DNA of 25,535 nt from assembly GCA_032117135.1 (NCBI GenBank), contig JAULZV010000055.1, forward strand, positions 1 to 25,535, read 5' to 3'. The notes under the pieces were generated by a model that made no database searches, was not told the origin of the DNA, and saw only the letters and a program-made list of their open reading frames with translations. Position numbers and translations under genes: made by a program. Positions 15,066 to 22,471 of the stretch are shown here, in pieces (position 1 is the first letter of the stretch; the number at the start of each line of letters is the position of its first letter). Source of the stretch: JAULZV01 sp032117135. Its GTDB lineage: Bacteria > Patescibacteriota > Minisyncoccia > Phycocordibacterales > JAACPR01.

Positions 15066-15068
15066 AGT

Positions 15069-16907
15069 ATGCAACACATGAAATACAAAAAAATACTACT
15101 AGGTATCCTAACTCCTATCCTTTTGTTTGCAGGGTCTTTTGAAGTGCATGCAGAGATTTTGAATACAAGAGCAACGATGCCCTATGGTTCTTCTCTGTAT
15201 TGGGCAACAATACCTGGAATGCTTGTAACCGATCAAGTTCTTAATTATCGAATCAGTATGTATATCACTGCGAATTTGAATAAGACTGTGAATATCGTAA
15301 ATCTCAAAGATGGCTCTAACTTGAGTAAGGACTCTCAGATTACTGTGGGTGACGAGTTGAGGATAGACATATCTTCAACGACAGGTAATTGGAATGTGTG
15401 GGGTAATACACATCCATTTGAAACGAATAATTATTATCGAACCAAAACCACATGGGTAAACGTATCTGATTTTTCTATGGATAGTACTAGCGTCTTCTCT
15501 CCCTTTGAAGAAAATGAACCAATTATACGTAGTACGGATAGTGATGTAATCGAATGTATTAATAATCTCTGCAGTGTTAAAAAAGAGGGGAATGCTCAAA
15601 TCGTAATCGAGTTTCCTTCGAGCAAAAAAGAACCGACTATGTCGCGAGTATTTTCGACTCGGGTGTCCGCTGCTGGGGTGTATACGTATGGAGATGTTGA
15701 TGGACTCTTTAATGAAAAACAAGATATAGTTGTACCAAATAGAAACTCACCTTACATTCATGGTAGTGAAAAGGGGTTCGGTATCGTTGACTTCGTGACG
15801 TATGTAACTTCATGGAGAAACACAAGAGGTACTCGAACTCACAGCAACATGAAAAGCATGACCTACACCTTCCCTTCCACTACATATACTATCGAAGCTA
15901 AATTATCCTCAGACAACACTCTTCACATCGTCACATACGATCGAGCCTCAGACATCACCGACACCTCAGCAACCATCCACTGGACATACACTGACATAGA
16001 CAACGATCCTCAAACAGCATGGCAAGTACAAATCGCAACAGACTCTGCATTCTCAGACATAATCAAGGCACATGCAGGAAGCGATAGTGCACTCCGAACC
16101 CCAACCAGTGGCCTCACTCCTGAAACAACATATTATGTTCGAGTACGAGCATTCAATAATACAAATGCATGGAGTGAATGGGATACCGGAAGCTTCACCA
16201 CTATATGTACAAGCGATCAATGTCCATCAGCAAACCCTCTTTCTTTTGCATGTTCTCCTGATCGAGGAACTATAGATGTCGCAAATGGATCACAAACAGT
16301 ACGATTCACTTCAGACTCAATATCTGATGCCACAGGATATCGTTGGACATATAACGGTATCACACGTTCAACACCATCCAATAGTATTGATATCACCTAT
16401 CAACAAGATGGAACTAATCAACAAGTACGAACTGAACAAGTACGAGTACAAGTCGAAGGTTCTTCACGAAACTATGCACAAGCTCTCTGTCAGGTGAGCG
16501 TCACTGACTCAAGTGTTAACTCATGTCCTAACACACCAAACCTTGGTGATCCATGTGGATGTGACGGTCAGGGCACTATCCAGTGTGGTGGATCATGCAG
16601 TATCTCTGCATGTACTGACACTGAACCTGTCATCAGTGAATATGACCTTAATCCTAACATTGTTGAACCTAATGGAACCTGTCCTGTATATGTTGAAGCA
16701 CGCAATGTGTCTTCATGTACTCTCTCCAAACAAGGATCTCCTTTTGTACTCCCACTTCCTGACGCATCAGGTATGCTCAGTATCCCTGGAACAGAATCAG
16801 TGAATACTGGAGTATGGCGACTCACGTGTGTGGGAGCGTCAGATGGTGTGGTGGTGGATGGGGGTATTAAACAATGTTTGACTAATTTTAATGTGAGAGA
16901 AGGATAA
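15069..16907 (+). CDS. Secreted envelope protein with FN3-like and Cys-rich domains
   Basis: The 612-residue protein has a signal peptide (KILLGILTPILLFAGSFEVHA, cleavage likely before EILN) and no later membrane helix. About residues 290-380 form a fibronectin type III-like domain (DTSATIHWTYTDIDNDPQ, then TPETTYYVRVRAFN). A Cys-containing region follows, including CGCDGQGTIQCGGSC near residues 496-510, an Ig-like end domain, and the tail CLTNFNVREG. The 1176-residue protein has the counterpart CGCGGVGTIQCDGTCG and ends SCIVNPSVRES. The gene starts 3 nt after the preceding stop, without its own promoter or Shine-Dalgarno, so it is co-transcribed. It may be an adhesin or surface-layer part; no known family is recognised. 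Confidence 0.82.
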   Translation: MQHMKYKKILLGILTPILLFAGSFEVHAEILNTRATMPYGSSLYWATIPGMLVTDQVLNYRISMYITANLNKTVNIVNLKDGSNLSKDSQITVGDELRIDISSTTGNWNVWGNTHPFETNNYYRTKTTWVNVSDFSMDSTSVFSPFEENEPIIRSTDSDVIECINNLCSVKKEGNAQIVIEFPSSKKEPTMSRVFSTRVSAAGVYTYGDVDGLFNEKQDIVVPNRNSPYIHGSEKGFGIVDFVTYVTSWRNTRGTRTHSNMKSMTYTFPSTTYTIEAKLSSDNTLHIVTYDRASDITDTSATIHWTYTDIDNDPQTAWQVQIATDSAFSDIIKAHAGSDSALRTPTSGLTPETTYYVRVRAFNNTNAWSEWDTGSFTTICTSDQCPSANPLSFACSPDRGTIDVANGSQTVRFTSDSISDATGYRWTYNGITRSTPSNSIDITYQQDGTNQQVRTEQVRVQVEGSSRNYAQALCQVSVTDSSVNSCPNTPNLGDPCGCDGQGTIQCGGSCSISACTDTEPVISEYDLNPNIVEPNGTCPVYVEARNVSSCTLSKQGSPFVLPLPDASGMLSIPGTESVNTGVWRLTCVGASDGVVVDGGIKQCLTNFNVREG

Positions 16908-16912
16908 TTTGA

Positions 16913-16954
16913 AATGCAAAAGTCTTACTGTACATAGTGAGGCTTTTGCATTTT
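16913..16954 (+). terminator. Terminator of the envelope gene pair
   Basis: Long stem: AATGCAAAAG / CTTTTGCATT extended inward with a few G-T pairs to about 19 bp, followed by TTTT. It starts 6 nt after the stop codon. Confidence 0.85.
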
Positions 16955-16966
16955 CTATATTTGAAC

Positions 16967-16972
16967 TATAAT
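16967..16972 (+). promoter_or_regulatory. -10 box of the 88-residue membrane protein gene
   Basis: Perfect TATAAT ends 10 nt before the ATG at 16983; a TTTGCA 16 nt upstream is a possible -35. Confidence 0.5.
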
Positions 16973-16982
16973 ACAAAGATAT

Positions 16983-17249
16983 ATGAGTATTGAATTTCAA
17001 GAAGAACGATTTTCCTCGGCGTATTCAGGCATTCCCGGTCAAGAAGATGCTGGTTCTACGCTTGGTAATTGGCTTATTCGCAATGGTCTCGCCAAAGATG
17101 CGGCGTCTGCCAATATAATTTTGATCATTGTTGCGATTGTAATATTTGCAATATCTATTTATTTTTGGGTATTTGGCTTTTCAGGACCCGGATCAAACGA
17201 TAATCAAGTGTTGCCAGACACAATAATAGAAGAGCCACTCAATTCATAA
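16983..17249 (+). CDS. Small single-pass membrane protein, unknown function
   Basis: An 88-residue protein: a soluble N-terminal part of about 43 residues with a possible short helical motif (TLGNWLIRNGLAKDAASANI), one strong transmembrane helix near residues 44-66 (IILIIVAIVIFAISIYFWVF), and a short acidic outside tail (PDTIIEEPLNS). It has its own -10 box after the terminator of the envelope pair. The rplJ promoter starts 6 nt after its stop. It could assist the nearby envelope proteins, but nothing shows this directly. Confidence 0.75.
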   Translation: MSIEFQEERFSSAYSGIPGQEDAGSTLGNWLIRNGLAKDAASANIILIIVAIVIFAISIYFWVFGFSGPGSNDNQVLPDTIIEEPLNS

Positions 17250-17254
17250 GCCAC

Positions 17255-17282
17255 TTGAAGAATATTTTTGATATGGTACTAT
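17255..17282 (+). promoter_or_regulatory. Promoter of rplJ-rplL
   Basis: TTGAAG (17255-17260), 16 nt, TACTAT (17277-17282), with an extended TGG just before the -10. The predicted start, near 17289, is immediately before the leader structure. Confidence 0.6.
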
Positions 17283-17290
17283 CATCTTCA

Positions 17291-17440
17291 TAAGGCCGAA
17301 GACAAGGGGCATCGTTTTTAAGACATTTATTGTCTTGAAGGCAATAAGTCCTCTCGAGGTTGTGTAAGTTTTGTAAATCTTTTGATCTACAAAAACCAAC
17401 ACATCAAACCCCTCAACCATTATGTGACCATTCGGCCTTA
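17291..17440 (+). promoter_or_regulatory. Structured leader of rplJ (L10 leader type)
   Basis: The ends pair perfectly over 10 bp (TAAGGCCGAA 17291-17300 / TTCGGCCTTA 17431-17440). Inside are a 10-bp hairpin closed at 17316-17325 / 17331-17340 (core AAGACA / TGTCTT), a TTTTGTA / TACAAAA hairpin (17369-17375 / 17388-17394), and GAGG / CCTC plus GTGT / ACAC pairings between 17356-17365 and 17399-17414. Position, size and multi-helix closing stem agree with the known bacterial L10 leader, where L10-L7/L12 binding represses its own operon. Autoregulation here is inferred. Confidence 0.7.
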
Positions 17441-17464
17441 GTTTGGTCGGATAATTTTATTTAT

Positions 17465-17953
17465 ATGGCAATCACAAAACAGAAAAAACAATCAATTCTG
17501 GAAAAACTTGATGGAATCAAAAGCAACGAATCTGTTGTGTTTGTGAACTTCAAAGGGCTCCCAGTTTCTGAATCTACTAACATGAGACATGAGCTTGCTA
17601 AAAGCAATGTTACATATTATGTAGCCAAGAAAACATTGGTGAAAAAAGCGTTTGCCCAAGCAGGTATTGAAGGTGACATGCCACAACTTGATGGAGAGCT
17701 TGCCGTAGCATTTGGAAACGATGCTACAGGTCCGGCTCGAGAAGTCTTTGCTTTCCAGAAGAAATTCGATGGCAAAATCTCTATTCTTGGAGGAGTCTTT
17801 GAACACAGGTTCATGGACAAAACTCAAATGGAAGAGATTGCAAAGATTCCGTCAATGCATGTTCTTCGAGGAATGTTTGTAAACGTAATCAACTCACCAA
17901 TCCAAGGATTTGCAATGGCACTCAATGCTATTGCCGAAAAAAAGTCAGCGTAA
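17465..17953 (+). CDS. rplJ: 50S ribosomal protein L10
   Basis: From the ATG at 17465 the product has 162 residues and begins MAITKQKKQSILEKLDGIKS, matching L10. A longer in-frame start at 17360 would lie inside the structured leader and is rejected. Landmarks are VFVNFKGLPVSESTNMRHEL, YYVAKKTLVKKAF, and the C-terminal helix with NVINSPIQGFAMALNAIAEK that carries the L7/L12 dimers. L10 is the stalk base that recruits translation GTPases. The upstream leader and promoter and the downstream rplL (44 nt later) make a compact stalk operon. It is separate here from rplK/rplA and rpoB, its usual neighbours. Confidence 0.97.
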   Translation: MAITKQKKQSILEKLDGIKSNESVVFVNFKGLPVSESTNMRHELAKSNVTYYVAKKTLVKKAFAQAGIEGDMPQLDGELAVAFGNDATGPAREVFAFQKKFDGKISILGGVFEHRFMDKTQMEEIAKIPSMHVLRGMFVNVINSPIQGFAMALNAIAEKKSA

Positions 17954-17997
17954 TGCTTTCTTTTATCTACTTAATAACCGTTAATTAATCTAAAATC

Positions 17998-18417
17998 ATG
18001 TCAGAAAACGAAGTAAAAGCTCAAGACGGAGCAGAGGAAACAACAGAAGTTGAAGTTCCTGCAAAATTCAAGACACTTGTAGAATCAATCGAAACTATGT
18101 CAGTGCTTGAATTGCACGAACTTGTAAAGCTTCTTGAAAAGAAATTCGGTGTATCTGCAGTTGCAGCCGCAGCTCCAGCCGCAGCAACCGAAGCAGCAGA
18201 AGAGAAATCAGACTTTACAGTTCATCTTAAAGACTCTGGTGCATCAAAGATTGCTGTTATCAAGGTTGTCAAAGAAGCTATGGGACTTGGACTCAAAGAG
18301 GCTAAGGATCTCGTGGATGCAGCTCCTACTGATCTTAAGTCAGGAGTTAAGAAAGAAGACGCTGAAGATATCAAGAAAAAGCTTGAAGAAGCAGGTGCTA
18401 CAGTTGAGTTGAAGTAA
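17998..18417 (+). CDS. rplL: 50S ribosomal protein L7/L12
   Basis: The 139-residue protein has an acidic N-terminal extension of about 20 residues (EVKAQDGAEETTEVEVP), then the dimerisation helix (LVESIETMSVLELHELVKLL), an Ala-rich hinge (VAAAAPAAATEAAEEK) and the globular C-terminal domain with IAVIKVVKEAMGLGLKEAKD and VDAAP. It forms the flexible stalk that delivers EF-Tu and EF-G, both encoded within a few kilobases. The usual length is about 120-125, and the excess is the N-terminal extension. No Shine-Dalgarno is seen; the leader is AATTAATCTAAAATC. A terminator follows. Confidence 0.97.
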   Translation: MSENEVKAQDGAEETTEVEVPAKFKTLVESIETMSVLELHELVKLLEKKFGVSAVAAAAPAAATEAAEEKSDFTVHLKDSGASKIAVIKVVKEAMGLGLKEAKDLVDAAPTDLKSGVKKEDAEDIKKKLEEAGATVELK

Positions 18418-18435
18418 TTCGCACAGGTTTCATTT

Positions 18436-18465
18436 CAAAAAGCCGCCAGTTGTGGCGGCTTTTTG
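18436..18465 (+). terminator. Intrinsic terminator of rplJ-rplL
   Basis: Perfect stem AAAAAGCCGCCA / TGGCGGCTTTTT with loop GTTG and a T tract. Confidence 0.9.
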
Positions 18466-18480
18466 TATTATCTAAGGGGA

Positions 18481-18568
18481 GTACACAAGAACTCACATAT
18501 GTTTTGTGTGACTCGCAGACCGCAGGCCGAGGACCAGACACACAAAACATATGTGAGTTCTTGTGTAC
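18481..18568. repeat. 88-nt element with perfect 30-bp inverted arms
   Basis: Arms 18481-18510 and 18539-18568 are perfectly complementary over 30 bp. The 28-nt middle is GC-rich and contains CTCG (18512-18515) able to pair with CGAG (18528-18531), then GACCAG. It lies 15 nt after the rplL terminator and about 50 nt before the promoter of the giant envelope gene. It could form a DNA cruciform or, if transcribed, a very stable hairpin. A similar-sized element follows the giant gene at 22210-22297. Confidence 0.85.
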
Positions 18569-18614
18569 ATGCGTGCTTTTATACACAGAAAAAAATTCAC
18601 TACAACTTTATGCG

Positions 18615-18623
18615 TGCTACACT
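18615..18623 (+). promoter_or_regulatory. Extended -10 promoter of the giant envelope gene
   Basis: TGC-TACACT ends 8 nt before the ATG at 18632. It decides the start: the longer in-frame ATG at 18563 lies upstream of it and inside the inverted repeat. Confidence 0.5.
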
Positions 18624-18631
18624 TAGGATAT

Positions 18632-21600
18632 ATGAAATATGTTCTAGCTTCTTGTTTCTTTGCTTTTTTTGCTCCAATGTTTTTACATGCACAAACTGAA
18701 GTATATGTGTATCCATTTGCGACAGATAATCATACATATCAATCAGGAGATACGATCCGTGGAGAATTTACAATTCATAATGTTTCGACAGAGCGACAGT
18801 CTGATGTCTATTACGAAATAGGTATTTCAAAAGGTGCTAATTACAAAAATCCAATTCTAATTACTCGAAAAGAATTTGACCCACTCTATCTTGAAGCCTC
18901 TTCGAAGCGAAAAATACCTTTTGAATATCAAATTCCAGCAGAGGTTGTCGACAGTGCTCAAATGATTATTAATGTATACAGTGCCGAGAAGACACTATTG
19001 GCATATGCTAATGCTCCTATTCTTATTAAAGCAAACGAAACCCCTTCAAAAAAAATCGCTATTCCACAAAACATATATCTTCTTGATTCTGTGTTGGGGA
19101 TAGTTGAATTTACTGGTGAAAACAAAGTATATCCTGAAGATTCTCAAAAAATCGGTATCGAATTTGGTGTCCATGATCAGTCTCATGAAGTACAATCAAA
19201 AATAACTATGACCCATGTAGGTACAGGAGAAGTTCAATCTTCTGAACCAGTTAGTTTTGTATTAGATTCTGAACAAGAAACATCAGTAGAAATTGACATA
19301 CCTCAACTTGCTACCTCAGGTACTTATGAAGGGATAGTCTCGTTTGAAAGTGAAAGCGTCACAATACCTCCATTTTATTTTAGATATATTGTAGTAGGGC
19401 CATCAGTTGTTGTAACTCAAGTCGACTCAAGTATATTGTCGCCCAAAAAGGGTCAAAGATTTGATGTATCGCTTTCGTACATGTTTCCAAATTATTTTTC
19501 TGAAGAAGAGAGAACTGCAATCTTCGATCCTCTTATTGATGCAACCGTTGATCTTGAAATCAAAAACGAGCTTGGTCAAATCATTTATACTGAGCAGCAA
19601 AAACTTTCTCTCGAAACACTGACTATGAATTTTAATGTTCGTGCATCAGAAAAAACCGTGAATCAGGAAATCAATGTATACATCAAAGATAAAGAAGGGA
19701 ACATGCTCACTCAATATAAGACACAACTACCTTCTGAGGAGGCACTCAATATGTTGTACGGAATCTCAACTGATAATCCATGGGTATTTGTGTTAGGGGG
19801 TCTCATAGTATTACTTATTATAAGTGTAATATACAAGATTTCTCATCGACAAAAAGAAGAAATATCTTTGCTGGCTGTGCTTGCATGGATGATTATTCCT
19901 GTCGGATTTATTTTCTACACTGCTCCAATTACTCATGCATATACTTTTGAATCAGGAACGTTATACGGTGGGGGAATAGGTGGGGCAAGCGGTTTTCTGG
20001 TGAATGGTTTTTATTCTCCATTACCTCCTGAGGTTCGATCATATGATCCTGATGAATTGTTTGGAGTGAAATTAAGTGTGAAGCCACGTGGGTATGTATC
20101 TGGTTCGATTCGAGGGTATGTTCAATCTGACTCTAATTGGAGTACTTTTCCACCTCCTCAAGATTTGTTTGAAGGTGTCACAAGTGCTGCTGGAATGCTC
20201 TCGTATAGTCTTAATGTATGTGGTAGTCCTTTATCTAATTTGCATCAATGGTTTCATTGTAATGCAGATCAACTTTTTGGTTCAAGTGGTAGTTCAGAGA
20301 GTGTGAGGCTTTTAGGTTCATATACTAACCGAGTTGCGGGAGATACGTTTGAATTTAATTCAGAGATTGATTGGGTGAGCGAGGGTATCATCGTAAATAA
20401 TTCTTATATGTCCACTTCTGATTCATTCCTTGAGGACTTCAGAGAATTATTAGATACAATCGGTATTTCCCGAATTACACAAAAATCCCATACTGGTACC
20501 TATGTTCAAGAAACCAGTTCTCCATATTTACCTGCTGGAGAAATGTTTATGATTTTCTCAATCAAAATTGGACACGGATGGCAAGATGGATATATTCCTG
20601 ATATCGATTATCGAAATATTTGGTTCTTAAATTTTAAATACCATTATCCAGATCAAGTATATCGACCAAGTGCTACAATGGCTACCCGTAAAAATGATTA
20701 TGGGCAAGCACTCGACATTATTCGAAAGTCAAAAGAAATGATTGTTCAGTATAATTTACCGGGGGCGGATATTGTCTCTGCTTTTAATTTTGAAGATATA
20801 GACGCTCAATATCTGACAGACTTTAATTCTCCTGAACTTAATGCTGCGCTCGATCCTATATTAGATTTTCTCAAAAATGCGAGTGAACGGATACATGCTC
20901 AAACACTTACTGTTTCTCAAATAAAGAATGCAAACACGTACTCTCAGACATATGGTGCAGTAAGTCGATCATATTTTTTGGAGACATGGGAAAATTTCAG
21001 AGCACCACTTATACCTGGATTTTATAAAATATATACATATTCCATTGTTCAGCAAAATACTCCTCCTGAGATTAATGGGCCAGATAATATGAATATTCAA
21101 GCACTCGTCTCGCAAGAAATTTGTGTTCGAGGAGCAGGATTGTGTCCAAATGAAGAGCCAATAATTTGCTCTAACCTTACTGTTACAGGTGGGCCGGTTT
21201 ATACCGAAGATGTTGGTGGTATTATCTATTCAAATGGGGTTGCTACAGATTTGGTAAAAGACTTACAGGGTAACTGTGTCCCTCCTGAACCTCCTGGAGC
21301 ATGTTTTCCATTAGTGGAACCCGTTAATTATGGTGTTACGTGTGGATGTGGGGGTGTCGGTACTATTCAGTGTGATGGGACATGTGGTGACCAATACGGT
21401 GCACCGGTTGAAATAACGTGTCCACCCGAACCGTTGCTTGCTCAATGTTATCCTTCTCCATCTCCCGCTGTATTGCAGGCTGGATATCAGACTGTTACTT
21501 TTGATGTATTAGCATCCGGAGGTACACTTCCATATATTTATCAGTGGTGGTCAGATTCAGATGCTACGGTCTCTGTAGGAGAATGTACCACATCTAGTTG

Positions 21601-22162
21601 TGAACAAACATATGATTCAGAAGGAATGAAAGAATTGTATTTAACTTTGTCTGACTCTGCAGAAAATGAAAACTCTCAATCGACGCAGGTATCGTGTCAA
21701 GTTTGGGTTGCTGAAGAGAGTAGTGTCTCTAGCCAAATATGTATTGATAACATAAGGTATATTGAAATTAATGTGAATGGAGCTACTATGACTGAAGTAG
21801 ATACGAGTGACACTAGTTTATGTGCAACCAATCCTCCTCCTAATGAACCTACTGTAAATTTGGAAATTATCCCTCAAATAGTGCCTGACTCTTCGGCTAT
21901 GTGTGGTATGAATGCTTATACAACCGGTGTTGTCGATTCGTGTCGAGTATACGGTAAAAATAATCAAATATTGTATGATCTGACCACTACGCTTATGACA
22001 AGTTTTTACGACGGATCTATTGATACAACACTTATTCAAATGGAAGTGCCTATCGGAAGTTATAAAATTGGTTGTTCTGCAACAGATAGTGAAGGTGCTC
22101 CAATCTCCATTCTTTCAGAGATGAAATCATGTATTGTTAACCCGTCTGTCAGGGAGTCATAA
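18632..22162 (+). CDS. Giant envelope protein, apparent fusion of two secreted proteins
   Basis: From the ATG at 18632 the product has 1176 residues and a clean signal peptide (MKYVLASCFFAFFAPMFLHA). Residues ~20-380 are beta-rich (NHTYQSGDTIRGEFTIHNVS) like the 13578 protein. Then come a transmembrane helix (384-403, WVFVLGGLIVLLIISVIYKI), a short basic loop SHRQKEE, and a second hydrophobic segment (411-431) ending in the signal-peptidase-like ITHAYT. The remaining ~740 residues are outside, with CGCGGVGTIQCDGTCG from about residue 904, a Cys-paired Ig/PKD-like domain (VTFDVLASGGTLPYIYQWW), and the tail CIVNPSVRES, matching the 15069 protein. An in-frame start at 18563 is rejected because it precedes the promoter. 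The role is unknown, probably cell surface. Confidence 0.85.
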   Translation: MKYVLASCFFAFFAPMFLHAQTEVYVYPFATDNHTYQSGDTIRGEFTIHNVSTERQSDVYYEIGISKGANYKNPILITRKEFDPLYLEASSKRKIPFEYQIPAEVVDSAQMIINVYSAEKTLLAYANAPILIKANETPSKKIAIPQNIYLLDSVLGIVEFTGENKVYPEDSQKIGIEFGVHDQSHEVQSKITMTHVGTGEVQSSEPVSFVLDSEQETSVEIDIPQLATSGTYEGIVSFESESVTIPPFYFRYIVVGPSVVVTQVDSSILSPKKGQRFDVSLSYMFPNYFSEEERTAIFDPLIDATVDLEIKNELGQIIYTEQQKLSLETLTMNFNVRASEKTVNQEINVYIKDKEGNMLTQYKTQLPSEEALNMLYGISTDNPWVFVLGGLIVLLIISVIYKISHRQKEEISLLAVLAWMIIPVGFIFYTAPITHAYTFESGTLYGGGIGGASGFLVNGFYSPLPPEVRSYDPDELFGVKLSVKPRGYVSGSIRGYVQSDSNWSTFPPPQDLFEGVTSAAGMLSYSLNVCGSPLSNLHQWFHCNADQLFGSSGSSESVRLLGSYTNRVAGDTFEFNSEIDWVSEGIIVNNSYMSTSDSFLEDFRELLDTIGISRITQKSHTGTYVQETSSPYLPAGEMFMIFSIKIGHGWQDGYIPDIDYRNIWFLNFKYHYPDQVYRPSATMATRKNDYGQALDIIRKSKEMIVQYNLPGADIVSAFNFEDIDAQYLTDFNSPELNAALDPILDFLKNASERIHAQTLTVSQIKNANTYSQTYGAVSRSYFLETWENFRAPLIPGFYKIYTYSIVQQNTPPEINGPDNMNIQALVSQEICVRGAGLCPNEEPIICSNLTVTGGPVYTEDVGGIIYSNGVATDLVKDLQGNCVPPEPPGACFPLVEPVNYGVTCGCGGVGTIQCDGTCGDQYGAPVEITCPPEPLLAQCYPSPSPAVLQAGYQTVTFDVLASGGTLPYIYQWWSDSDATVSVGECTTSSCEQTYDSEGMKELYLTLSDSAENENSQSTQVSCQVWVAEESSVSSQICIDNIRYIEINVNGATMTEVDTSDTSLCATNPPPNEPTVNLEIIPQIVPDSSAMCGMNAYTTGVVDSCRVYGKNNQILYDLTTTLMTSFYDGSIDTTLIQMEVPIGSYKIGCSATDSEGAPISILSEMKSCIVNPSVRES

Positions 22163-22209
22163 GACGCACTCAAGCTCATTTTTAGGCAGTAAACCTCTAG
22201 AAGACATTC

Positions 22210-22297
22210 AAAATACTCTTGTACGATACGCGGAAGGCGATCCGCAAGCTCGTAGGTCGAGGATGGGCACCTGAAGGGCATAGTACAGGAGTATTTT
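22210..22297. repeat. 88-nt element with 15-bp inverted arms and hairpin-rich middle
   Basis: Arms 22210-22224 (AAAATACTCTTGTAC) and 22283-22297 (GTACAGGAGTATTTT) pair with one mismatch. The middle contains the hairpin GCGGA-AGGCGA-TCCGC (22230-22245) and CTCG-TAGGT-CGAG (22249-22261). It starts 47 nt after the stop of the giant gene and ends 13 nt before the tuf -35. Its 3' arm ends in TTTT, so it may also end transcription of the giant gene. Total length equals the element at 18481-18568, and both middles contain a CTCG...CGAGGA pairing. Confidence 0.75.
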
Positions 22298-22310
22298 AAA
22301 AGGTATTTCA

Positions 22311-22338
22311 TTGACACTTCTCACTTTTTTGTTAATAT
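22311..22338 (+). promoter_or_regulatory. Promoter of tuf
   Basis: Consensus TTGACA (22311-22316), 16 nt, TAATAT (22333-22338). Transcription would start near 22345, leaving a leader of about 125 nt. Confidence 0.6.
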
Positions 22339-22355
22339 GTTTCTACCTAGGCGTA

Positions 22356-22441
22356 CGCTTTTTGGTATTCATAAAGCGACACATAAGGGGAAGTGTTTTT
22401 TCTTGCGAAGCAACGTTCTCGCGCCTTCACAAGAGAAAACA
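22356..22441 (+). promoter_or_regulatory. Structured 5' leader of tuf
   Basis: Two hairpins are predicted. The first is CGCTTT / AAAGCG (22356-22361 / 22373-22378). The second is a 12-bp stem TGTTTTTTCTTG / CAAGAGAAAACA (22394-22405 / 22430-22441, one G-U), capped by a GC-rich inner CGA / TCG pairing. After it comes an unstructured A/U-rich 30 nt to the ATG with no Shine-Dalgarno. A regulatory role is inferred only from length and structure. Confidence 0.5.
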
Positions 22442-22471
22442 AACATTATTTATTCTTAATTTAAAATTATT

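Noticed and set aside
17360..17464. Longer N terminus for L10
   Set aside because: The extra codons fall in the structured leader, and L10 homology begins at the ATG at 17465.
20100..20120. T-loop-like GGTTCGATTCGAG in the giant envelope gene
   Set aside because: It lies in the middle of a long intact reading frame and has no flanking cloverleaf.
18481..22297. Long inverted repeats as integron attC sites, a CRISPR or a retron
   Set aside because: The attC core sequences are missing, there are only two copies with different arms, and no integrase, Cas or reverse transcriptase gene is present.
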